DNA from: Primorskyibacter aestuariivivens
Lineage (GTDB): Bacteria; Pseudomonadota; Alphaproteobacteria; Rhodobacterales; Rhodobacteraceae
Direction: 5' to 3'
NCBI RefSeq assembly: GCF_028023675.1
Contig: NZ_JAQIOZ010000007.1
Span: 1 to 64,000, forward strand
Length of the DNA stretch: 64,000 bases
Shown here: in pieces, positions 9,092 through 17,624 of the stretch
Layout: each line of letters begins with the position of its first letter
How positions within the stretch are numbered: position 1 is the stretch's first letter
Notes under the pieces: model-generated
What the model saw: only the letters and a program-made list of their open reading frames with translations
Database searches by the model: none
What the model was told of the DNA's origin: nothing
Position numbers and translations under genes: made by a program

Positions 9092-9964
9092 ATGCAGACA
9101 ACAGCCGCCGCTTTGACGATGGTGCGCGACGACGCGTTTTTCCTGCGCGCCTGGCTGCGCCATTATGGCGAGGCGCTGGGGCGCGAGAATTGTTACGTGG
9201 TCAATCATGGCTGCGGGGAAGAGGTGGCAAAGCTGGCGGATGGCTGCAACGTCATCGGCATCCCCGGCACGCCTCACAAGAATTTCGACATGAAGCGCTG
9301 GCGGATGCTGAACAATTTCGTGCAGGGCATCCGCTGTTATTATGACCATGTGATCGTGGGCGATGTGGATGAGCTGGTGGTGGTGGACCCGGCGGCGGGG
9401 GTGTCGCTCTTGGAGTTTCTGAAGGCCCAGCCGCTGCGCCGCGTGCTGACGCCGGTGGGGCTGGAAGTGATCCACCGGATTGATCTGGAGCCGGAAGCGA
9501 TCAGCGACCACATCATCGGCCCACGCCGCCATGTGCGGCTGGCCCCGCATTACTCGAAACCCTGCGTGGTGTCATTGGGGACCAAGATCGCGCGCGGCGG
9601 GCATTTCACCCAGGCGGACAAGCTGTTCACGCCGGATGAGCTGCTGCTCTTCCATCTGAAATTCTGCGACTTCCCGTCTTATGTGGAGGTGATGAACCAG
9701 CGCAACGCGGTAACCGAGGCGACGGGGGCAGGGGTCAAGGAAGCTTCCATCGGCCGCCACTGGTTCGCCGAGGCGCGAGGCGAGGACCGCGCGGTGTTCG
9801 AGGCGTTTGCGGAGCGGGAGATGGTGGACTATGACCTGACCGGCGTGCGCAAGGGGATGCACAGGAGTTTCAAGGCCCGGGGAGAGACGGGGTTTTACGA
9901 GTTCGCCCGGGCGGAGAATGATCAGCAGATGGTGCTGCCGGAGCGGTTTGTTGGGGTGGTTTGA
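9092..9964 (+). CDS. Glycosyltransferase, GT2/GT92-like
   Basis: Cytoplasmic protein of 290 aa with a GT-A-type start: ALTMVRDDAFFLRAWLRHYG (residues 7-26) matches the opening of DUF23/GT92-like and family 2 transferases. The metal-binding DxD-type motif is DVDELVVVD at 91-99. The middle contains SLGTKIARGGHF and LLLFHLKFCDF, common in this group. AGGAC lies about 6 nt before the ATG. It has no transmembrane segment. Donor and acceptor are unknown; the divergent sulfotransferase-like neighbour points to glycan or small-molecule modification. Confidence 0.72.
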   Translation: MQTTAAALTMVRDDAFFLRAWLRHYGEALGRENCYVVNHGCGEEVAKLADGCNVIGIPGTPHKNFDMKRWRMLNNFVQGIRCYYDHVIVGDVDELVVVDPAAGVSLLEFLKAQPLRRVLTPVGLEVIHRIDLEPEAISDHIIGPRRHVRLAPHYSKPCVVSLGTKIARGGHFTQADKLFTPDELLLFHLKFCDFPSYVEVMNQRNAVTEATGAGVKEASIGRHWFAEARGEDRAVFEAFAEREMVDYDLTGVRKGMHRSFKARGETGFYEFARAENDQQMVLPERFVGVV

Positions 9965-10045
9965 GGAGCGTTCGCGCGAGAAACAAATTGCTTTTATAAA
10001 CAGATAGTTAAGCCTCGGATCGGTGGCCGGATATGATCGTGAAGA

Positions 10046-10335
10046 TTGCCCCAACGCACCGTTCGCTTCCTCGCGGTTAGGGGACAAGCCGCGCATTGCC
10101 GACGCGCGCGGGGGCGATCCAGCATTGGTGATGGACGCTTTATGCCTGCCAAATCCGCGGAACCTCTGAACGGCGCGCTGGCGGCAGCCAAATCGCCGCC
10201 GCGTCACGCCAAGGGCGTGCCACTTGACCTTGGCGCACCTTTGGTGCGACGGGGCGCGTCATGCCGAAGGCATGCCTCTGGCATGACGATGCGCGGCGAC
10301 CTTCGGCCTCGATTCCGCGCGGCGGCTTCGCCACT
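10046..10335 (-). repeat. Diverged dispersed intergenic repeat, copy B (inverted relative to copy A)
   Basis: Read on the minus strand, this region carries the same ordered blocks as 7590-7840: GCGCGGAATC, a CATGCC-AGGCATGCCTTCGGCATGAC hairpin, GGATTTGGCAGGCATAAAG and CATCACCAATGCTGGATCGCC. Copy B has an extra internal hairpin region (CGCACC-AAA-GGTGCG and CACGCC-AAG-GGCGTG type pairs, about 10197-10260). At its left edge is a reverse-oriented CTTCTTCTGTTTGAAAATA motif (10351-10369) like that found downstream of genes at 17044 and 45678. I see no gene between 9965 and 10384. Confidence 0.6.
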
Positions 10336-10384
10336 GTTTCGCGCGGGAACTATTTTCAAACAGAAGAAGTAGGGAGGGCTTGCG

Positions 10385-11215
10385 TCAGAGGGTCGACAGG
10401 AATTCGAGCACAGCTTCACCAGTGGCTTTTGGCGCCGTGTCGGGAAAGAAATGGCCGCCGGGGATGGCGCGGGACTGCATGTCAGTGAGTTTGTCCGCCC
10501 AGGTGGCGGCCACATCATAGTGCTTGGCCATGGCGCCGTCGGCACCAAAGAGCACCAGTGCCGGACAGGTGACACGGGCGTCCGGTTCAGCGCTGTCATG
10601 GGCGAAATCATACAAGAGCGCGGCGCGATAATCGTCGCACATGGCGCGGATCGTCTCGGGACGTCGCCAGCTTTGACGGTAGGCGGCCAGCGCTTCCGGG
10701 GCGAAGTCGCTTAGGGAGGCGCCGCCCCAGCCGAGCAGGCAGCTTTCGAAATAATGGTCAGGATCATGACCGATCATCGTTTCGGGGAAGGGCGCAGGCT
10801 GGGCCAGAAAGAACCAGTGGTAATAGGCGTGCGCCACCTCCTTCTTGAGATCGGCCAGCAATGTGTGCGTCGGTACAATATCCATGAGAGTGAGGCTGAT
10901 GATCCGGTCAGGCGCGTCCAGCGTGAGCCTGTGGGCCACCCGTGCGCCGCGGTCATGCCCGACAAGGTGGAAACGATCAAAACCGAGGCGCGACATCAGC
11001 GCCGTCATGTCCCCAGCCATGGCGCGGAAGCTGTAATTCTCCGGGCCTTGCGGTTTGAAACTGTCGCCATAGCCGCGCATGTCGGCGGTGATCACGGTGA
11101 AGTCCTGCGCCAGCATGGGGGCTATGGGTCTCCACATGGCGCGGGTCTGGGGAAATCCGTGCAAGAGCAGGACGGGCGGGCCATTGCCCGCCACGTCAAA
11201 AGCTATGTCGGTCAT
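10385..11215 (-). CDS. Alpha/beta hydrolase of the fluoroacetate dehalogenase type
   Basis: Protein of 276 aa with the oxyanion motif HGFPQ (19-23), the nucleophile elbow GHDRGARVAHR with D88, an acid D112 in LMDI and the base H255 in GGHFF. The residues that define fluoroacetate dehalogenases are all present at matching positions: R89 and R92 (carboxylate), H133-W134 in YYHWFFL and Y196 in DDYRA (halide pocket). By family knowledge the enzyme would hydrolyse a C-F or C-Cl bond of a haloacetate to glycolate. The start ATGA overlaps the stop of the upstream peptidase gene, so the two form an operon. A general epoxide hydrolase-like role cannot be excluded. Confidence 0.8.
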   Translation of the reverse strand: MTDIAFDVAGNGPPVLLLHGFPQTRAMWRPIAPMLAQDFTVITADMRGYGDSFKPQGPENYSFRAMAGDMTALMSRLGFDRFHLVGHDRGARVAHRLTLDAPDRIISLTLMDIVPTHTLLADLKKEVAHAYYHWFFLAQPAPFPETMIGHDPDHYFESCLLGWGGASLSDFAPEALAAYRQSWRRPETIRAMCDDYRAALLYDFAHDSAEPDARVTCPALVLFGADGAMAKHYDVAATWADKLTDMQSRAIPGGHFFPDTAPKATGEAVLEFLSTL

Positions 11216-12582
11216 GTGAGCGCCCCCAAAACCCGCACCCAGCTCCGTATCCCCTTGTGGAAGCTCTCCACATCGTATTTCTCATTCGGCGAATGGATAT
11301 TGTCGTCATCCTTGGCAAAGCCGATCAGCATGGCGTTCATGTCCAGGATATCCTTGAAATACCCCGCAATCGGGATCGAGCCGCCGCAGCCTGCAAAGGC
11401 CGCAGGCACGCCCCATTCTTCGCCCAGAGCCACGCGCGCCGCCTCGAACGACGGGTCGGAGACGTCCATCTGCGAGGCAGGCGACCCTTTCTCGGTGCGG
11501 TACTCCACGGTGAAGCCCTCGGGCAATTGCGCCTCAAGATAGGACCGGAAGGATGCGCGGATTTTCTCGGGGTCTTGCTGGCCCACCAGCCGGAAGGACA
11601 GCTTGGCCGAAGCTTTGGACGGCAGCACCGTCTTGAACCCGTCGCCGGTATAGCCGCCCCAGATGCCGTTCACGTCGCAGGTGGGGCGCGACCAGATCTG
11701 CTCCAGGGGCGTGCGGTCCTGTTCCCCGGCTGGGGTCACGAGCCCCACATCGCCAAGGAAGGCGGCGTGATCAAAGCCAAGCGCCTGCCATTGCGCGCGC
11801 ATCTCGTCGGAAAGCTCCGGCACATCGTCATAAAACCCGTCCAGCGTGATGCGCCCCGTCTCGTCATGCAGCCCGGCCAAAGCCTTGGTCAGCACGCGGA
11901 TCGGGTTCATCGCCAGCCCGCCATACATGCCCGAATGCAGGTCGCGGTCGGGGCCGGTGATGGTGAAATCCTCGCCCAACAGCCCGCGCAGCTGGGTCAT
12001 GATGGCGGGCACACGGCTCTCAAACAGTCCGGTGTCACAGATCAGCGCGATATCGGCGCGCAGCTCCTCGGCGTTTTCCTCCATGAACGGCACCAGCGAG
12101 GGCGAGCCGCTTTCCTCCTCGCCCTCGAAGAAGAACGTGATGCGGCAGGGCAGGGTGCCATGCACCGCTTTCCAGGCGCGGCAGGCCTCGACAAAGGTCA
12201 TCAACTGGCCCTTGTCATCGGACGATCCGCGCCCCCGGATCACCCGACCGTTGGGCGTCTCCTCGATCTGCGGATCAAAGGGATCGCGGTCCCACAACTC
12301 CAGCGGATCGACCGGCTGCACATCATAGTGACCGTAGAACAGCAGATGCGGGCCGTCGCCCTCCACATGCCCGACGACCATCGGATGCCCCGGCGTTTCC
12401 CGCTTCTCCGCCCGCACCCCCAGCGATTGAAGATCGGCCACCAGCCAGTCGGCGGCGGTCTGGCAATGCGCGGCAAAGGCGGGATCGGTAGAAATGGACG
12501 GAATACGTAACAATTCCAGGAGGCGGTCGGTTGCCGCATTGATATCTGTATCGATTCGGGCCAGTACGTCGTTCAGTTGCAT
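11212..12582 (-). CDS. M20 family metallopeptidase (dipeptidase)
   Basis: Cytoplasmic zinc dipeptidase-like enzyme of 456 aa. The first metal motif is FYGHYDVQPVDP (H85, D87), followed by GRGSSDDKG (D122 or D123 bridging), EGEEESGS (catalytic E155/E156), CDTG near 186 and a C-terminal HSPNEKYD histidine. A dimerisation lid lies between about residues 210 and 310. ATG 12582 has AAAGGA upstream; the open frame extends much further but without protein-like character. It precedes the haloacid-dehalogenase-like hydrolase with a 4-base overlap. Likely function is hydrolysis of short peptides or N-acyl amino acids; the exact substrate is unknown. Confidence 0.9.
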   Translation of the reverse strand: MQLNDVLARIDTDINAATDRLLELLRIPSISTDPAFAAHCQTAADWLVADLQSLGVRAEKRETPGHPMVVGHVEGDGPHLLFYGHYDVQPVDPLELWDRDPFDPQIEETPNGRVIRGRGSSDDKGQLMTFVEACRAWKAVHGTLPCRITFFFEGEEESGSPSLVPFMEENAEELRADIALICDTGLFESRVPAIMTQLRGLLGEDFTITGPDRDLHSGMYGGLAMNPIRVLTKALAGLHDETGRITLDGFYDDVPELSDEMRAQWQALGFDHAAFLGDVGLVTPAGEQDRTPLEQIWSRPTCDVNGIWGGYTGDGFKTVLPSKASAKLSFRLVGQQDPEKIRASFRSYLEAQLPEGFTVEYRTEKGSPASQMDVSDPSFEAARVALGEEWGVPAAFAGCGGSIPIAGYFKDILDMNAMLIGFAKDDDNIHSPNEKYDVESFHKGIRSWVRVLGALT

Positions 12583-12639
12583 GGAGTTTCCTTTCTGCTC
12601 CGGACCGTGTCGCATGGAAAACCGACTGTCCAGTGAGCT

Positions 12640-12653
12640 TTGACACAGATCAA
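12640..12653. promoter_or_regulatory. Candidate FNR/FnrL box upstream of hemA
   Basis: TTGAC-ACAG-ATCAA differs at one position from the consensus TTGAT-N4-ATCAA. It lies in the divergent region between the peptidase gene (start 12582) and hemA (start 12809), 155 bp before hemA. In Rhodobacter, hemA transcription is raised at low oxygen through FnrL. The box sits far from the coding start, so the hemA promoter would need a leader of about 100 nt. Confidence 0.6.
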
Positions 12654-12808
12654 AGCTGCGGCCAAAGGTCATGTTTAGAGAGGTTGCCACGCGGGCCATC
12701 TCGCGATAGGTATTCATGAACATGAATTTGATCGCGGGGGAGGTCTGCCGGTCAGGTTCACGAGGACGCAGGGCCACACCAGCCCCACGCTGAAAATAGG
12801 AGGTGCCG

Positions 12809-14038
12809 GTGGACTACACCGCGAAACTCGACGCTGCCCTGAACCGCCTGCACGAAGAAGGCCGTTACCGCACGTTCATCGACATCGAACGCAAAAAGGG
12901 CCAGTACCCCCACGCGACATGGCGCAAGCCCGATGGCCGCGAGGAGCCGATCACCGTCTGGTGTGGCAACGACTATCTCGGCATGGGCCAGCATCCGGTT
13001 GTTCTCAAGGCGATGCATGAGGCGATTGACGCCACCGGCGCAGGATCGGGCGGGACGCGGAATATTTCCGGCACGACGGTCTATCACAAACGGCTTGAGG
13101 CAGAGCTTGCCGATCTGCATGGCAAGGAAGCGGCGCTGCTCTTTACCTCGGCCTATATCGCCAATGATGCGACGCTGAGCACCCTGCCGAAACTGTTCCC
13201 CGGTCTGATCATCTACTCGGATGAGTTGAACCATGCCTCGATGATCGAAGGCGTGCGCCGCAATGGCGGGGCCAAGCGGATTTTCCGTCACAATGACGTG
13301 GCGCATCTGCGCGAGCTGCTGGAGGCCGACGATCCGGCGGCCCCCAAGCTGATCGCCTTTGAATCGGTTTACTCGATGGATGGCGATTTCGGCCCGATCG
13401 AGGCGATCTGCGATCTGGCGGATGAATTCAATGCGCTGACCTATATCGACGAAGTGCACGCCGTGGGCATGTATGGCCCGCGTGGCGCGGGGATCTGCGA
13501 ACGCGACCGGCTGATGCACCGTCTGGACATCATCAACGGCACGCTGGCCAAGGCTTACGGCGTGATGGGCGGCTATATCGCGGCATCGGCGAAAATGTGT
13601 GACGCGGTGCGCTCTTACGCGCCGGGCTTCATCTTTTCGACCTCGCTGGCACCCGCGCTTGCGGCCGGTGCGACCGCATCGGTTGCGTTCCTCAAGACTT
13701 CTGAGGGCGCGAAGCTGCGCGAACAGCACCAGACCCAGGCCAGCATTCTCAAGCTGCGGCTCAAGGGGATGGGCCTGCCGATCATCGATCACGGATCGCA
13801 TATCGTGCCGGTGATCGTGGGCGATCCGGTGCACACCAAGAAACTGTCGGACATGCTGCTGGAAAACTACGGCATCTATGTCCAGCCGATCAATTTCCCG
13901 ACCGTGCCGCGCGGCACCGAACGGCTGCGGTTTACCCCGTCGCCGGTGCATGGACCGCGCGAAATGGATAAACTGGTCGGCGCGATGGACGATTTGTGGT
14001 CGCATTGTGCGCTGAATCGTGCCGAACTCTCGGCCTGA
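12809..14038 (+). CDS. hemA: 5-aminolevulinate synthase
   Basis: PLP enzyme of 409 aa that condenses glycine with succinyl-CoA to 5-aminolevulinate, the first step of haem and tetrapyrrole synthesis by the C5-independent (Shemin) route of alphaproteobacteria. The PLP lysine is K248 in [13 protein letters not shown], at the same number as the catalytic lysine of Rhodobacter capsulatus ALAS. Other marks are [12 protein letters not shown] (glycine-binding loop, 78-89), [12 protein letters not shown] and SPVHGP. The GTG at 12809 is the start: AGGAGG at 12798-12803 gives 5 nt spacing and the protein then begins MDYTAKLD like its Rhodobacter homologues. An FNR-type box lies upstream. The usual G before K248 is replaced by A. 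Confidence 0.96.
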   Translation: MDYTAKLDAALNRLHEEGRYRTFIDIERKKGQYPHATWRKPDGREEPITVWCGNDYLGMGQHPVVLKAMHEAIDATGAGSGGTRNISGTTVYHKRLEAELADLHGKEAALLFTSAYIANDATLSTLPKLFPGLIIYSDELNHASMIEGVRRNGGAKRIFRHNDVAHLRELLEADDPAAPKLIAFESVYSMDGDFGPIEAICDLADEFNALTYIDEVHAVGMYGPRGAGICERDRLMHRLDIINGTLAKAYGVMGGYIAASAKMCDAVRSYAPGFIFSTSLAPALAAGATASVAFLKTSEGAKLREQHQTQASILKLRLKGMGLPIIDHGSHIVPVIVGDPVHTKKLSDMLLENYGIYVQPINFPTVPRGTERLRFTPSPVHGPREMDKLVGAMDDLWSHCALNRAELSA

Positions 14039-14166
14039 GCGCTTTTACCCTGCAATCGATCTTGCCCTGTGTTAAACTTGTCGCAACAAGTGGGGCGACT
14101 CGAATCGCCCTGCATCCCCAAGAGGTTGGGCACTCATAGGGTGGCGTAAGGACAGGGCAGAGCGGA

Positions 14167-15456
14167 ATGATTGGGCGCAGATCAAAGCGCAGCGAGACTG
14201 CACAAGCGCAGGAAGACGTCGGGCCAAAGGGCTTTGACGACTATGCGCTGCGGCTTGGCGACGTCATGCGTGGCGAACGCGCAACCATGGGCAAGTCCCT
14301 TCTGGACGTTCAGCGCGAACTGCGCATCAAGGCCTCCTATATCTCGGCCATTGAGAACTGTGATCCCGAAGCCTTTGATACGCCTGGCTTTATCGCCGGG
14401 TACGTGCGCTCCTACGCGCGCTATCTCAACATGGACCCGGATGCCACGTTCAAGCAATTCTGCGCGGAAAGCGGATTTGCAACGGCGCATGGCATGTCGG
14501 CCGAGGCCTCGTCCAATGACCGCAAGCCCAAGGGCGTTGCCGCGCCTGTGTCGGGTACACGCGACGCCTTTGCCGACCCCAGGATGCCCTTTGCTCCGAC
14601 AGGTGAAAGCGTCTTTTCGCGGGTCGAACCGGGCGCCATTGGTTCGCTTCTGGTACTGATCACGCTGATTGCGGGGATCGGCTATGGCGGCTGGTCCGTG
14701 CTGCAGGAAATCCAGCGGGTGCAGCTTGCCCCGGTGGACCAGACCCCCATTGCGCTGTCCGATCTTGATCCGCTGGCCGGTGCCGGAACGGCGCAGACAT
14801 CCGTGGCCGACGCCGCGTCCATCGCCGCCGACCCCGATGAAGTGCAGGCCGCTGGCGTCTTTACCCCGCCCGCAGGTGAACCGCTGGACCGTCTTTACCG
14901 CCCCGAGGCGCTAGATGTGCCGGTGCTGATCGCGCGCGATGCGCCGATCTCGACGCTGGACCCGTCCCGCGTGGGCACTTTCGCCGAAGCCGCACGCGAG
15001 AAAGCCCCCGATTTCGCCACCGCAAGCGCAGAAGCTTCGGGTGATGTGCCGCTTCAGGAAGCCATCGAAACCCTTCTGCCGCAGGTCCTGGCCCCGGCCA
15101 AACCCGGTGTGCAGGTGGTGGCGGTCCGTCCGGCATGGGTGCGTGTGCGCTCCAGCGATGGCAGCGTGCTGTTTGAGGGCGTTATGGATGCGGGCGCAAC
15201 CTATGACGTGCCGCAGACCGAAGGCACACCAACCCTGCGCGTTGGCGCGTCTGGCGCGATCTATTTCGCGGTAAACGGGCATACCTATGGACCGGCAGGA
15301 CCGCGCGGTGCGGTCACGTCCAATATCCCGCTGACCTCGGATCAGTTGCTGGCCAAATACGAACCGGCTGAGCCCTCGAATGACGCCGATCTTGAACGTA
15401 TGGTCGCGCAGTTGAACCTGCGCACCGGTCCCGCCCCGCAAGCGGCGGGCGAATAA
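14167..15456 (+). CDS. RodZ-like helix-turn-helix membrane protein
   Basis: Bitopic membrane protein of 429 aa. A cytoplasmic Xre-type HTH spans about residues 26-95 (LGDVMRGERATMGKSLLDV, ASYISAIENCDPEAF, GYVRSYARYLNMDP). A single transmembrane helix follows at about 157-176, then a proline- and alanine-rich periplasmic linker. A C-terminal beta domain (DUF4115 type) lies at about 315-385, with VRPAWVRVRSSDGSVLFEG. RodZ proteins connect MreB filaments to the wall-elongation machinery. The order rodZ-ispG is conserved in many proteobacteria and supports the call. Length is greater than E. coli RodZ because of the linker. Confidence 0.85.
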   Translation: MIGRRSKRSETAQAQEDVGPKGFDDYALRLGDVMRGERATMGKSLLDVQRELRIKASYISAIENCDPEAFDTPGFIAGYVRSYARYLNMDPDATFKQFCAESGFATAHGMSAEASSNDRKPKGVAAPVSGTRDAFADPRMPFAPTGESVFSRVEPGAIGSLLVLITLIAGIGYGGWSVLQEIQRVQLAPVDQTPIALSDLDPLAGAGTAQTSVADAASIAADPDEVQAAGVFTPPAGEPLDRLYRPEALDVPVLIARDAPISTLDPSRVGTFAEAAREKAPDFATASAEASGDVPLQEAIETLLPQVLAPAKPGVQVVAVRPAWVRVRSSDGSVLFEGVMDAGATYDVPQTEGTPTLRVGASGAIYFAVNGHTYGPAGPRGAVTSNIPLTSDQLLAKYEPAEPSNDADLERMVAQLNLRTGPAPQAAGE

Positions 15457-15541
15457 TCGGATCGTGATCCGCGCGGGTGGTTTTCCCGCGTGCCCCAAGC
15501 CGCTATATCCTCAGACAAAGAGCTGAACCCAAGGGGATCAC

Positions 15542-16672
15542 ATGAGCCTCAATCCCGTCCGTCCGTGGCGCAATATCTATCGCCGCAAAAGCCGCCAGAT
15601 CATGGTGGGCAACGTCCCCGTCGGGGGCGATGCGCCGATCACGGTGCAGACCATGACCAATACGGTTACCACCGACATCCCCGGCACCATCGCACAGGTA
15701 CAGGCAGCCGCCGAGGCGGGGGCCGATATCGTTCGCATCTCGGTCCCTGATGAGGACAGCTCCCGCGCGCTGAAAGAGATCGTGCGCGAAAGCCCGGTGC
15801 CGATCGTGGCCGATATCCATTTCCATTACCGCCGGGGGATCGAGGCCGCAGACGCGGGCGCCGCCTGCCTGCGCATCAATCCGGGCAATATCGGGTCGCA
15901 GGACCGGGTGAAGGAAGTGATCAAGGCCGCGCGCGATCACAACTGTTCCATCCGCATCGGGGTAAATGCCGGCAGCCTCGAAAAACACCTGTTGGAAAAA
16001 TACGGCGAGCCGACCCCCGACGCTATGGTCGAAAGCGGGCTGGATCATATCAAGGTGTTGCAGGACAACGATTTTCACGAGTTCAAGATAAGCTGCAAAG
16101 CCTCCGATGTCTTTATGGCCGCCGCGGCCTATCAGCAACTGGCCGAGCAGACCGACGCGCCCATTCACCTTGGCATCACCGAGGCCGGGGGGCTGATGTC
16201 CGGCACGATCAAATCCGCCATTGGGCTGGGAAATCTCCTGTGGATGGGCATCGGTGACACGATCCGTGTCTCGCTCTCTGCCGATCCGGTGGAAGAGGTC
16301 AAGGTGGGTTACGAGATCCTGAAATCGCTGGGCCTGCGCCATCGCGGCGTGAATATCATCTCCTGCCCCTCCTGCGCGCGGCAGGGCTTTGACGTGATCA
16401 AGACGGTCGAGACGCTGGAGAAGCGGCTGGAGCATATCAAGACGCCCATGAGCCTGTCGATCATCGGCTGCGTGGTAAATGGCCCGGGCGAGGCGCTGAT
16501 GACCGATGTGGGCTTTACCGGCGGCGGGGCGGGCAGCGGCATGGTCTATCTCGCGGGCAAGGCCAGCCACAAGATGTCCAATGACCAGATGGTCGAGCAC
16601 ATCGTCGAAGAGGTGGAAAAAAAGGCCGCCGAGATCGAAGCGGCTGAAGCGGCGCAGGCGGCCGCCGAATAA
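15542..16672 (+). CDS. ispG: 4-hydroxy-3-methylbut-2-en-1-yl diphosphate synthase
   Basis: Iron-sulfur enzyme (GcpE) of the MEP isoprenoid pathway, converting MEcPP to HMBPP. The 376-aa protein has a TIM-barrel N-terminal domain ([30 protein letters not shown]). The C-terminal cluster domain has cysteines C275 and C278 (SCPSCAR) and C310 (GCVVNGPGE), with catalytic E317. Follows the rodZ-like gene by 85 bp, probably in the same transcript. The C-terminus ends in an alanine- and glutamate-rich tail (last 25 residues) not needed for catalysis. Confidence 0.97.
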   Translation: MSLNPVRPWRNIYRRKSRQIMVGNVPVGGDAPITVQTMTNTVTTDIPGTIAQVQAAAEAGADIVRISVPDEDSSRALKEIVRESPVPIVADIHFHYRRGIEAADAGAACLRINPGNIGSQDRVKEVIKAARDHNCSIRIGVNAGSLEKHLLEKYGEPTPDAMVESGLDHIKVLQDNDFHEFKISCKASDVFMAAAAYQQLAEQTDAPIHLGITEAGGLMSGTIKSAIGLGNLLWMGIGDTIRVSLSADPVEEVKVGYEILKSLGLRHRGVNIISCPSCARQGFDVIKTVETLEKRLEHIKTPMSLSIIGCVVNGPGEALMTDVGFTGGGAGSGMVYLAGKASHKMSNDQMVEHIVEEVEKKAAEIEAAEAAQAAAE

Positions 16673-16809
16673 AGCCACCCCGCCAGCGGGCGATCAGCCA
16701 TTTGGGCGATGCCGCCCCCATCGCCTATGACACGGGCGGGTAGGGGCAAAGGGCGCATCGCAGCTGGTTCCGCGGCGTGCATACGAATTTCAATCCGAAC
16801 GTGGCCAAT

Positions 16810-17036
16810 ATGGCCGCTTATACCGCCGTGCCCGAGGACCAGTATGACCCCGACCGCCACGGCTTCCGCGTCTTATCCGTCGAGGAAAAACGCGCCAACC
16901 GGCCCGCCTGCTGCGGCTGCTCGACAAAGGTTCGGAGGAGCGTTTGCAGAGCTTTCTGGGCAAGATCGAACAGGATTTCCCCGAGGATGTCCGCCTCGCC
17001 CGGGACTGGCTGGCGGAACGCGAAGCCAACCGGTAA
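16810..17036 (+). pseudogene. Small conserved hypothetical gene with a frameshift
   Basis: Two adjacent frames join into one plausible protein of about 75 aa. The first, from ATG 16810, reads MAAYTAVPEDQYDPDRHGFR and continues to EEKRANRP. The second, in the next frame, reads LLRLLDKGSEERLQSFLGKI, then EQDFPEDVRLARDWLAEREA and ends NR, with stop TAA at 17034-17036. The switch is needed around 16903-16908 (CGGCCCGCCTGCTG), as if one C had been lost from GCCC. Both halves show helical, charged, gene-like sequence. Function unknown. The break may be real or a base-calling error. Confidence 0.6.
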
Positions 17037-17043
17037 GGCCAAT

Positions 17044-17107
17044 CTGATCTTCTTCTGTTTAAAAATACCTTGGGGGTGAGGCCGCAGGCCGAGGGGGCAA
17101 AGCCCCC
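17044..17107 (+). repeat. Dispersed 3'-end repeat with hairpins, copy 1
   Basis: The segment starts CTGATCTTCTTCTGTTT, continues with AAAAATACCTTGGGGG, then GAGGCCGCAGGCCGAG and a GGGGGC-AAA-GCCCCC hairpin. A nearly identical unit occurs at 45678-45738, and its first part recurs inverted at 10351-10369. All copies lie just downstream of genes. The G/C hairpin could stop transcription between the convergent flanking genes, but the T-rich part precedes rather than follows it, so it is not a classical intrinsic terminator in this direction. Confidence 0.6.
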
Positions 17108-17118
17108 TGAGCCGGAAC

Positions 17119-17619
17119 TTACTGCGCCCGATCCCGCACATAGCGTTCGATCACAACAGGCGGCACATGCCCGCGCACCATCAGGTCCTCAAAGACATAA
17201 GAGGGCAGGGCGTCGAGCCCCAGAGCCGCGCCCAGCGTCTCGTCCTCGACCAGATAGACCCGCAGCGGCAGCGTCCGCGCCAGCGCCTCCAGCTCCGTGC
17301 GCGCAGCACCGCAATCCGCGCACTCCCCCGTCAGGAGTGCCAGCCGCACCGGCCCGTCGCCAAACCCCGGCAGCGCCGGATCAAACAACCGCGCCGCCAG
17401 CGCCGCGATCCGGTCGCGATCCGCCGCCGCCTCCGCCGCGTAGCCCCCGGGCTGCGCCGATGTCAGCGCCTGTTCCACCACCTCGGGATGCGCAAGTAGA
17501 TAGGCGCGCAGTTCCGCCCGGAAGGCCGCGCGCTCCGCATCGCTCAGTGCCTGCAGATCGCTTTGCGCAAATGCAAACGGCGCCGCAAAAAGCAGCGCCG
17601 TCATCGTCAGGACCCGCAT
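17119..17619 (-). CDS. Secreted DsbA-like protein lacking the central domain
   Basis: Periplasmic protein of 166 aa with signal peptide MRVLTMTALLFAAPFAFAQ. It is a shortened paralogue of the neighbour at 17625-18380. Both share the N-terminal block (SDAERAAFRAELRAYLLAHP against SDAEREAFRAEVRAYLLDNP) and the C-terminal block with the cis-proline (LPSYVFEDLMVRGHVP against TPTFVLEDEMIRGYVP). The redox pair here is C100-A-D-C103 instead of CGYC, and about 85 residues of the alpha-helical insertion are missing. ATG 17619 fits the signal peptide; GTG 17628 would overlap the upstream stop as GTGA. A thiol-disulfide role is likely, with unknown partner. Confidence 0.72.
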   Translation of the reverse strand: MRVLTMTALLFAAPFAFAQSDLQALSDAERAAFRAELRAYLLAHPEVVEQALTSAQPGGYAAEAAADRDRIAALAARLFDPALPGFGDGPVRLALLTGECADCGAARTELEALARTLPLRVYLVEDETLGAALGLDALPSYVFEDLMVRGHVPPVVIERYVRDRAQ

Positions 17620-17624
17620 CGGGC

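Noticed and set aside
10046-10335. Repeated palindromes read as a possible CRISPR array
   Set aside because: The palindromes are not evenly spaced and there are no identical repeats with unique spacers or cas genes.
12758-14005. 415-codon frame antisense to hemA
   Set aside because: hemA is beyond doubt on the plus strand; the antisense frame is a composition effect and has no recognisable motif.
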